Translations under genes and position numbers: made by a program
Notes under the pieces: generated by a model
Database searches by the model: none
What the model saw: the letters and a program-made list of their open reading frames with translations, nothing else
Told to the model about the DNA's origin: nothing
Source of the DNA: Mesostigma viride
Lineage: Eukaryota > Streptophyta > Mesostigmatophyceae > Mesostigmatales > Mesostigmataceae
Length of the DNA: 64,000 bases
Assembly (NCBI GenBank): GCA_009746045.1
Contig: RPFO01000310.1
Location: 4,295,781-4,359,780, forward strand
Direction: 5' to 3'
Shown: positions 1-10,122 of the stretch, in pieces
How the letters are laid out: every line of letters begins with the position of its first letter
Position numbering within the stretch: the first letter of the stretch is position 1

Positions 1-130
1 GTACTCACTTGCTGCAACCGTGCCCACAGCTGCTTGTCAATACACGCGGCAGGCACAATGACTTTTGCCGCGAGGTGAAACATTGAACTCCCCCACACCT
101 TGCATTTTTCACTCTTTGTTTTCCCTATCC

Positions 131-920
131 ATCCTACCCCCCAGCACACACACATGCACACACACACACGCCCACATACTGCACATGCACACAAATGTTC
201 ACACACACACGCCCACATACTACACATGCACACAAATGTTCACACACACATGCACACACGCACACACATACACACATGCACACATGCACACATGCACACA
301 TGCACACATGCACGCATGCACACATGCACGCATGCACACATGCACGCATGCACACACGCACACACACACACATGCACACACGCACGCATACACACATGCA
401 CACATACACACATGCACACACGCACACATGCACACATGCACACATGCACACACGCACACACGCACACACGCACACACGCACACACGCACACACGCACACA
501 CGCACACACGCACACACGCACACACGCACACACGCACACACGCACACACGCACACACGCACACACGCACACACGCACACACGCACACACGCACACACGCA
601 CACACGCACACACGCACACACGCACACACGCACACACGCACACACGCACACACGCACACACGCACACACGCACACACGCACACACGCACACACGCACACA
701 CGCACACACGCACACACGCACACACGCACACACGCACACACGCACACATGCACACACGCACACACGCACACATGCACACATGCACACATGCACACACCCA
801 CGTGCGCACATGCACGCTAACACATGCGCACACACTAACACACACATCGTCGTCAGAACACACATGCACACAAATGTGCACACACCCACGAGCACACGTG
901 CACATGCATACAATCCCACA
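131..920. repeat. CA-rich minisatellite, core 8-bp unit CGCACACA
   Basis: Alternating purine-pyrimidine tract. The regular core (about 445-760) is a near-perfect 8-bp unit, CGCACACA, repeated about 40 times. It is flanked by degenerate ACATGCAC-type units. Because the unit has no stop in several frames, it creates long artificial reading frames of His/Thr or Val/Cys on both strands; I do not call these genes. Alternating CA/CG tracts of this kind can form left-handed DNA, which is general knowledge and not shown here. Confidence 0.95.
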
Positions 921-2864
921 CAAACACAGGCAGACTTGCACACATGCGCCACATACATTAATCCATCACCAATAAACTGGTTGCTTGGACCCAACGACCT
1001 TCTTACTCGCCTGTCCACCCAACGTTCTGCCCATCCTCCCGCCTGCCCGCCTGCATGTCTGCCACCCGCCTACTGCCCACCCATCTGTCAGCCTGTCTGC
1101 CTGCTTGTGTGCATGCCTGCGGGCCTGCATGTGCACCTGCGCCCATGCACCTGTTATGCCCCCATGGCACGTATATGCAGCCTAGCTAGTTGAGTGTCTC
1201 TTTGCACGCGCACATGGGTGGCTACATGGGCATTTGCCTGTGTCTTGGGCTGGGGGGTTGGGCTGATTAGTTCAAGAGTGGGCGGGAAGACGGTGGTATA
1301 ATTGGGTGGGTAGGGACGGAGTGGATGGATGATTGGGGGGGCTGGATGCGGGTGGGACTCAAGTTCGTGTAAAGTCCAAAGTTGCCTGTAGCATCAGCAA
1401 AAATAAGCGAGAAAGCAGCCTAAATTCAAGGAGCCTACTTGTTGTAACATGTGCCAAACTGCAATTAATGGTTGCAGGCTCACAAGCTGCCAGCTTCATA
1501 ACGCAAATGGAATGAATTGCATGGTTACAGGACAAGCGTGTGGTTGGAAATCTTACAATGCCTGGCAACGTCTCTTTCATGTGCCCACTGAGAACCGCTG
1601 TTCAACACAGGAAGGCTTTGGCAAGCAACGAGCTTCGGCCAGGGCCTTCATTGCAAGGAAGCGTGTGTGAAGCAATAACGTCAGGATTTACAAGCAGAAA
1701 CTATACCTAACTTTGCGACCTTCATGCAGTATGTCATGTGCATGGCTATGTAGTATGTGCCAACAATCACAACGAAAAAGTGCGAAATTGCAAACATTGC
1801 CATGGAAGGGCAGGAGCCACGCACGCAGCAAATTAAAACGGTTCGTGAACCAATCTGTCGGGCATAAAGGCAGCAAAGTCTGGCCAGCAATAATGCAGTG
1901 CGATGCGAGAAAAACTCGGTAACTATGGGCAGGCAGGCGCAGCTCGTCCTCAGCAGTGCTATCTAACGTGACGGCGCCTTATTTCCGCGTGCACGGTGCC
2001 GAACATGGCACTGGCCTGATTCCAGTTGCAGCAACGCCAGATGCCTTCCCGTCATAGAGCAGAGGCTTCACGTACGTCGACATCGTTGCCTACCAATCGT
2101 AATGCTTCCCGTGATAATGCACTCGCGTCCGAACAAAATGTCGAGAAAGCAAACAATCTACACGCGATAAAACTGGGCTGCTAGCTTTTCAGGACTGGTT
2201 TTACCATGCCTTAAAATTCCATTAGCTTACTTTTAAAACCATGGCTGACTAATTTTGGCTAATTTTCAGGTATTTGTGCCGCACCGCCCGCATGCATGGC
2301 CCGGGACGAGTCTCGAAGACGTAAGGGCATTACGTCGGAGTTTACGTACAGATCTGGAATAAAAAAACAGATCTGCATATACGCCTAGCCATCTGTATTT
2401 TTCGGGCCCTAACTTTTCAGATCTGTCAAAAGCTCTTAAATGTAAGTACTCTTCAAAGCTCCTTCGGCCAAGTACATCCTGCAGCCTGCTTGGCAACGTG
2501 AGGAGAGCTTCCCTATTCAGAATCCCGAGTGTGGCCTATTCTGGACTGGGTCTGAATTTGCTGTGGGCTGCTCATAGACTGCCAGGTGCCGCTCTCCCAA
2601 TAACGCAGTCCCAATGCAACCAACCAAAAAAATAAACCGACAACGACAACGACCGTGCGACCGCAGTCCACGTGGTGAGGGCACGCGTTCACCGATCAGT
2701 TGGCCAGTTTAGGCTTGCAGGTAGCCTACATCTAAAGCCATTACCTTCAGACGACGTAACGATTTTACTGCAACGCGACGGGGTCGAAGGTGTCCAAGGA
2801 GAATGCCGGCGGGACAGCAGGTTTTCAATTACCCGCACTAACTTTAGATTCTGTGCGAGGAGCC
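921..2864. other. Intergenic stretch upstream of the kinase gene
   Basis: No coding exon, RNA gene or transposon could be recognised. The part nearest 2865 presumably holds the promoter and 5' leader of the kinase gene, but I see no identifiable TATA box or operator. The kinase reading frame is open back to a TAA at 2757 without an upstream in-frame ATG. Confidence 0.5.
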
Positions 2865-5800
2865 ATGAATCGCAGGCTGCTGTCCAACTACTATAAACTC
2901 GGTGCTGTGCTCGGCACCGGGGGGTTCAGCACCGTCAGGGTTGCTACCAACAGAAAGACAGGGGAAAAAGTCGCTGTGAAAACTCTCAACAAGAAGGGGA
3001 AATACAGTGGTGATGACTCCCTTATTCGAAACGAGATCGCGGTGATGGTGAGGATTTTGGAAAAGGTGTCCAGTCATCCGAATGTTATTCGACTATTGGA
3101 TGTTTTCGATGACGCTCAAGATGTAAGTAACTTCGGCTTGTGGTCGTCATGTACGTTCGCAGCTTTTTCGAAGGACTCCATATCCCGCAATTACGTTTCG
3201 GCTTTTTCCTCCGCGTCCGTCGAACAATTTAAATTTGCTTCTTTCTGTCGTGAGCTTGACGCGGAAGCTTTGCGCATTTCCGGTAATGGAAATGTTGTGT
3301 CTCTTGGCATTACCATCATGTTCTTCGAAAAAAATCTACAGGTCCACTTGGTGATGGAGCTGTGTACTGGAGGCGAGCTATTCGACCGGATCGTGGAAAG
3401 AGGGCACTATTCTGAGAAGGCCTCAAGTCAAATCATCAGTCAAATCGCCAAGGGACTTGCTTCGCTGCATGCAGCTAATGTTCTCCATCGGGATATGAAA
3501 CCTGAAAACATCCTCTTCCTCACAAAGTAAATATTTCTTATTTTGCTTTATGTGCCCATGCTGTGCATTCATGGTGATTTGACCAACTAGCTTTATCTGA
3601 CTGGGGAAATGTCACTCGCGAATTGAATCGTTTGGATTGCTGTCGATTCTGCGCCACCAATGGCAGAAATAGCTTTGCCTCTGTGCCACAAAACGGATCT
3701 CGCGCTTTTTGTGCATGCGCATGTTCTTGGGGGTGGTCATGTACAAGTTGGGGCGGTGTTTGTCTTCCGATTGCACACTATGTTAGAATGTCACGCATAT
3801 ATTTAATTTCTTCTTCATTAGCCCTGGTGTGTAAGCATCTGTAGGAATTCTGGGTCAATTGCTAAATGTTTGTTTTGAAGTAATCGTTTCGCAGTACGGT
3901 CTGTCGGGGCAACTAACGGACTGTGGAAGATGCATGCATGCTGAGAAGCGTCGTCTCTTGTTGCGCTTTGTTCATGATTGTTAAGAATAACTGGGACACA
4001 GAGTTCATAATGCCTGTGTTGTTCAGATGAATACTGCATAGCCAATTGGTACTTCAACCACTTCATGAAATGTGTTAGTCTAGTAACATGTTGATAGCAC
4101 ACTGCTAGATACTGGTGTGAATTAAGTGTCCTTTGCTGTCTTTCCCCAACTAATGAGCAGCAATGGATAACATGTGTGAGGGGGTAATTCTTTCTTAAGG
4201 TATGTCGATAAATTTGCAGTGGACTCCAGCCTTTGTGTGTACAGTCACATTTTTGCTTCCATGCTGCCTTTTACATGTGTAGATATGTAGTACAGTCATT
4301 CACACCTTAAGTTGGGTTCGAGGTTTTTGAGGAATCGACCCAACTTAAGGCGTGAACCCAACTTAAGGCGTGAAGGATTCTACTTAATTCTACTAATTTG
4401 AACTAAAGATACTAAGACATAATATTCTGAACTACTTTGAACTCGGAATGCCGAAATCCTATTCGACCCAACTTAAGGCGTGAACACAACTTAAGCCAAC
4501 CCAACTTAAGGCGTGAATGACTGTAGTCACATAAAGGCGACCTTGCATCCTTCCTAATTCCCACCGTGGATTTTTCTCTGTGTTCCTATCGGTCTAGTGT
4601 GGGATTTTTCTCCACAACCCCATGTACTGCTTCTCCCTCTCCTCTCCCATGTTTCTCCTGCTTTCCCTCCATCTCTGGGCATGGCCTCTATCCCCTTGCC
4701 ACCTCTGTCCTTAGCTCAATTTCTAACTGCCTGTTCCTTACTTTCCAATGCTTCTTATGCTCCACCATGATGATCACCAACGGCAGGGATGAGGACTCTC
4801 CGCTCAAGATAATGGACTTTGGGCTGAGCCACATCAGCGGGCAGACGGACCCACTGGCCGGCCTGTTTGGCTCGCTCGACTACATCGCGCCTGAGGCGCT
4901 CGAGTCACGCACCTTTCTCGCGGCGGGCGACATCTGGTCTCTGGGCGTCATCCTCTACATCCTCCTGTGTGGGTACGTTACTTGTGCCAGAGAAAACTAC
5001 TGACGCCAACGGTTGGCTGTGTGATAGCACTGAGTGCAAGGAGCCAATCCAAGGAGGAATGTCCGTGTGGACAATTCTGTGGTACGGGATGGGTAATGTC
5101 ACGAGGACCCTGACACGCAAGAGGCATCAAGGGGTGTTACTTGCTCACTTTGCAAGTGAAGGCTTGTCCATCGATGCTATATTGCCATGGGTTTGCTGTG
5201 CCTGCACGTGTATGCCCAACAGGTACCCACCCTTTTACGCGAAGACGAACCGCGGGAAGCAGGAGATGATTGTACAGGTAGGTTGCCACCGTTGAACTAT
5301 TTAGTAAATGTCACACAGCATCGCAGTGGCTACTATGGGTAAGCAGCTCCTGGCATTGACGTGCTGAGTGTCACAGTTGTGTTGGATGCTTGGTCTTGGC
5401 TTGCAGTAGGCTGGCGTTATTAACACACAGCGTGTGTGGAAATGTGGTGAGCCACACTCCGGTCTCAGATATGCAAGATTTTTCCGGCCCCACCATCTAG
5501 GTCATCTAGTCGCTCTTACCGTTAGCAAGCCATGATTTCAACGAACAAGGTTACACATTTCCATCTCCATTCATATCCAACTTCATGAAGGATTGAAAAC
5601 GTGGATAAGACAACGGCAGGCTCGAGCTACCATGGTGCGGAATCTCCATATTTCTGGCCTGTGCAGGTTGTCTCATTGATACCTGCTATGGTCATGGTGG
5701 GGGTTTACACTTGTGTAGGAGTCATTTGTGCTGTTTGCAGCAGGAAACGTAGCCGGAGTGCTGGGGTGCTCAAGGTGCTGGTTGCTAGCTGGCCACTTGG

Positions 5801-8469
5801 TATAGTAGTGTATCTTTCTTTGCCTGGTCTGTAGTGCCAATGACTTGTTCATGTTCTATTGCGCCACATGGTTACTCCACCCCTTCATCCCTGACCCCTG
5901 TTCCATCATCTTAGAATCGCCCTCCCCGCTTGTCATGCATTTTTTGAAGGTCTCTTGTTGCATTTATGAGTGCCCATGGTGTACAGGTCGTTAAAGAAAG
6001 TATCATCACATTCATAACATGTTGTGTGTCTGGCATGTGCTTCCCCCTGCCGCCCCCCCCCGCCCATTCTCCTTGTTCCAGGCCAAGTACGACTTTGACG
6101 ACCCGGTGTGGGACACGGTGTCCGACTCGGCCAAGTCGCTGGTGAAGCAGATGATCGTGCTGGACCCGTCCAAGCGGCTGACGGCGGAGCAGGTGGTCAA
6201 CCACCCGTGGGTGCGCGGCGAGACAGCGGGCGGCAGCCTGCGCAACCCGGCCGTTTTCGACCGCATCGTCAGGTTCAACGCGCGCCGCAAGTTCCGCGGC
6301 GCTGCCTGGGCGTGCGTCATCGGCTCGCAGCGCATGATCCGCTCCTCCCTCAAGAGCCTGGTGGGGGAGAACCGGCTCGACCCGGAGGTGTTTGTGCGCG
6401 CGCAGCAGCTCTTCCTCGAACGGTGAGAGCGCAAGCAGGGACCCACACGCATCTGTTGCCTGCCTAGAATGTGTGTTGCATTATGCCTCTGGCCACGCAT
6501 GTCCCACATAGGATTTAGTACAACAGACTTTTTTTTGCTTTTTTCCCCATGAGTTATCGCCTATGTTGCTATTATGTAAATGCATGGCAGGTGGACAAGT
6601 TGGTCCCTCTCACCACATATCTCCTTTCACCTGTTTTCCTGCCCTGTTCTAGCTCTCCTCACATGTCTTCCCCTGGCTCCCTTGTTTCCCTGTGTATGCT
6701 CCACCCTTCGCTCACTGCTGCCCAACCCACCCCCTGGCTGGCCCCCACCCAGGTCCCAGGATGGCCAGTCGGTCACGCTGGAGCAGTTTACGGCAGTAAT
6801 TCACGAGCTGGGCATCCTGCAGCCAGACGCGAGCGCCATGGTCCCGCGCGTGTTTGACGTGTTTGACACCAACAGCGACGGCAGCGTTGACTTCCGCGAA
6901 TTCATCTGCGGCCTGTCCACCATGCGCGTACCGCACAGCGAGGATGCGCTCAAGCTGTGCTTCGACGTGAGTCAAGGGCCGACATTGTAGTAGTCTGTGT
7001 TAAGGAGATACTACTATAACATGGTATGTACAGTTAAGAGTCGTATATGCGGGGGTGGGGCGCAGTAGGGTTGGGGGGCTGAGGAGCGGGCCATGTGTGC
7101 CCCTGAGAAATAACATTTGTGTCGTGTAGCCAGGGTGGACGGATGGGGGAAGCATGTCTAGAAGAGCCAGAAAGATTGAGAACATTGGCATGTGTCGGGG
7201 TTGTCGTCAGCATTGGGATGGTTCAAGGTGATGATGTTACCTCGTGGCTGTGAAGGTAGCACAGACACTGTGTTTCTGCAACCCTGGGCCCAAGCGAGAT
7301 GCATCCGACGTTTCCAGGCTGCGTGTGGACTTTTGTATCACACATATTGCCTTGCTTTTGACATTCAGACCTCATCCTCCAATTTTTTCATGATGCTGCA
7401 TGGATGAGGTGGCACCTGCTACTTATTTCCAGAGTGTATGGCCGTTAGGGTTTGGGCTTCTCCCATTGCCAATGCGGCGCATTTGACTGATCATTGCTGA
7501 TGGTAGAGGATGCTGACAGCTTGGTAATGATCGAGAGCCACGGCTGCCCGTGGTTATCCTGAGTGTGTGCATCTGGCTGGGCATTTGTTTTGCCTGCCAC
7601 ACTTTGGCACATGCGTGGCCATTCTCCTGCAGATCTTTGACACGGATGGCTCAGGCACCATCACACGCCAGGAGCTGTCATCTGTACTCCAGGTAAGGCG
7701 CGGGGCCGATATGGTCAGGCTGCCACCTGCGAGTAGTTGGACTAGCCGTGGTCATCAGCATAATCAGAATGGCACTTGCGACGTTGCTTCCTTGGCAGGG
7801 TATCCATAGCACGCATGTTCCCAGCAGATGGAAACCTGTTAGACAACCTGACAACACAGAACCTCACACGTTCCATGTTCCAATCAGTGGTGTGGTTAAG
7901 TACGAATCCTGACAGTTATGTGGATGGCACTCCCAAACCGCTCCTCATGTTTTTCGCGCCAGAATGCCCTGCAGAATGCATGGGCGCCACCCTGATCGGT
8001 GAAGCCCTACCGCACACTCAAACACAAAATCGACCTGTCACCTGGACACTTTCGGCTCCCTCGGCATAGCACTTACGTTGCATGATCCGCATACTGCTCA
8101 TGGGCCTCTCTTGACGCATCCTGGCGCAAGTCCGGTGCATTTGGTACCTTCTTGACTCCCTCGTGGTCACCTGTGCAAAAGTTGTCTTCGTTTCTTTCTG
8201 CTTCCCCCTGCTGCTCTCTGATGGCTTTTGATGGTTTCTGATTGTTCCTGTTATCTGCTGATGCCTGTCCGTTGTGCGCGCCACACTCGTGTGTGCAGGC
8301 GGTGGCGGCGGAGGACCTGGCGGCTGAGCTGACCAAGGCGGGCGCGCTGGACGAGATATTCGACCGGCTGGATCTGGACGGCGACGACTCCATCTCGTTC
8401 ATCGAGTTCAAGCGCGCGATTGACGACAACCCTTTCCTTGTCGAGTCGCTGCTGCGCGCCTCCGCGTGA
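2865..8469 (+). CDS. CCaMK-type Ca2+/calmodulin-dependent Ser/Thr protein kinase with three EF-hands
   Basis: Eight exons: 2865-3122, 3342-3526, 4787-4972, 5223-5277, 6082-6422, 6753-6966, 7633-7692, 8299-8469. All junctions are GT..AG and phases agree, giving 489 residues. ATG 2865 is the first in-frame ATG after a stop at 2757. The kinase domain covers about 10-275: glycine loop LGTGGFSTV (16-24), Lys39, HRDMKPEN (Asp137), DFG (158-160), APE (182-184). An autoinhibitory/calmodulin-binding-like helix follows, starting FNARRKFRGAA (293), as in CaMKII and plant CCaMK. Three EF-hand loops lie at 380-391, 416-427 and 458-469; the third has Asp in place of the usual Gly. A degenerate DGQSVTLEQF stretch lies near 345. 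Kinase, CaM-binding helix and three-EF-hand visinin-like domain is the plant CCaMK (DMI3) layout, whereas ordinary CDPKs have four EF-hands and a variable N-terminus. No N-terminal Gly for myristoylation. The family decodes Ca2+ signals by phosphorylation. Kinase call very sure; CCaMK class likely. Confidence 0.85.
4293..4523. mobile_element. 231-bp MITE with TA target duplication, Tc1/mariner-like
   Basis: Lies in kinase intron 2. The ends are inverted repeats of about 26 bp that begin CAGTCATTCAC and continue through CCTTAAGTTGGGTT, with one mismatch. The element is flanked by TA on both sides (4291-4292 and 4524-4525). The subterminal motif ACTTAAGGCGTGAA is repeated several times inside. 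There is no coding capacity, so it must depend on a transposase in trans. TA duplication and CAGT termini point to the Tc1/mariner superfamily. No second copy is seen in this window. Confidence 0.85.
5482..5692 (-). repeat. Dispersed repeat D, copy 1 (in kinase intron 4)
   Basis: In reverse complement this segment matches 12823-13113, sharing blocks such as GGCAGGCTCGAGCTACCATG and CATCTAGTCGCT. A shorter third piece lies at 45992-46034. Similarity is roughly four in five by eye. No intact protein is encoded. It may be a fragment of an unrecognised transposable element. Confidence 0.7.
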
Positions 8470-10122
8470 CGGGTGCCAGCGGTGAAACTCATTGACCCGG
8501 CTGCGAAAGCAGGAGGGTCGGATGGATCACAGGGCTGGATCGGGCTGTTGTCTGGACCTAGGCACTGGGGGGGGAGGGATCTGGTAGCAGTGTGAACCAC
8601 GTCGACGCGCATATGGAGATGGTGCAGCGCAAGTGCCGATGCATGTGACACGTGTTAGTCATGGTGATGGAAAGGGGGGGCAAAGGGGGAATCCCCGGCG
8701 GCAAGACTTGCGTAGCGTGTGCACAGGGTAATGCTGGGCCCGAGCCAGTTTGCCAATGGGTTAAGGCGAAGGGCACGTGTTCAGCGTGGCTGTTGCTAAC
8801 GAGGCATTCAAGAAGTGGAATGAAGTTGAAAGAGAAGCAAAATCGGAGGCGGGAGGGATGAAGCAGAGCGTCACGGCCATGGAGATTGCAGCAGGGGCCT
8901 ATCCCTATCCTCCTGTGCTAAAGTGAGGCTGTGCACAAGCACTGTTCTGCCCACTAGCCGGGGCAATGGGATGATCGCGGGGAGCTATCTGATCGATGAG
9001 GGCACTGGTTTCTTGCCAGGTGCCCATGACTAAGGAGGGCTAGAAGTATGCCGGAGCAGGTATGAACCTTGGACAAGACCAAGTGCAAGTGTGTTAATGA
9101 CATTGACCTGTTTGCCAGATGCTTCCTGTTGTGTGTACCTGCGTAAACCATGTCATGCCCTGCTGCGGGGGTAAAGGCAGGCATAGTAGCCGGTTGTCTC
9201 ATGGACAGTAGGACTTCTATTCCTGCCTAAGAGAGATCACGCAGCTGGTATGCATATACCTGGCTGCGCAGAGCCTGGGACCGAGCTGATTGTTTTTTAA
9301 GCTGGAAAGTTGAGATGCACGAGCTTAACGATTATCTGCACCTTTGAGCACATGGCCCTGTCTGCACTTATTCTTTGCTTTTTCTTTGGTAAGCGGTGGC
9401 TGTAGACAATGATGCCCAGGAGAACACTTGCGATTATTCGTGCATTGTCAGGATTTTGCAGGTGTGAATGCTTGCTCAGCATGGATGCTTGGTGGCTCGT
9501 ACTCTTCTGTGGCCGGTACTTGTGCCAGTTCAGCATCTGCTAGCTGCTGAACCTAGCTATTGACGCATAGAATGCCCTTCCAGGGCAATATACTTACAGC
9601 ACAAATTGTTACGTTTACCTTGCATGCCAGTAGGCGAGAAAAGCTGTATGCAAGCTTTCCAAGGGCCGATTGAACCATGCAGCCTGGCTTTTGCATGCAT
9701 ACATGTGTACGCACTGCTAATATTGAAAGCCATTGACTTGCATGTTTGTTTTATGTAGTAACTTGTATATGTACATTATCAATAAATGATAACTGGTTGT
9801 CTCCTTGATAAAGCTTGCAATTTTTGCTCATCCAGAGTTGTGTATGTGTGATATAGTAAATTTATTAAGTAGTAGCAATTGATAGTAAATTAATGGATTA
9901 ATTTACTAGCTGCTCCCGTTAGGCCGGAAGTTACGGGGCACGAGCGTGCTTTAATTTAATCCCTGAGTGTTCACATGCAGCGGGGAGGCCGGGGGCCACA
10001 GCCCCCCCCCTTCCCTGATGCCACAGGGCCGGTGCACAATCGGACCCGTGGAAACAATCCGGCATCCCCTGCATGTGGGTGCAATATGACCCGTGTGAGC
10101 ATTACATTTGCTACATATATGG
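8470..10122. other. Kinase 3' flank, no gene seen
   Basis: Probably begins with the 3' untranslated region of the kinase. An AATAAA occurs at 9781-9786, but it is 1.3 kb after the stop and may be chance. A perfect 12-bp-arm palindrome built on TAGTAAATTAAT lies at 9883-9908 in an AT-rich patch. The sequence becomes GC-rich towards the LINE insertion at 10123. Confidence 0.5.

Noticed and set aside
65-1193. Long His/Thr and Val/Cys reading frames on both strands
   Set aside because: They are translations of the CA-rich 8-bp repeat and lack any domain, splice context or composition of a real protein.
2790-2864. Kinase start at GTG 2790
   Set aside because: A eukaryotic gene should start at ATG; the first in-frame ATG after the upstream stop is 2865, just before the kinase domain.
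4310-4320. tRNA B-box-like GGTTCGAGG
   Set aside because: Belongs to the terminal inverted repeat of the MITE; no A box or cloverleaf around it.
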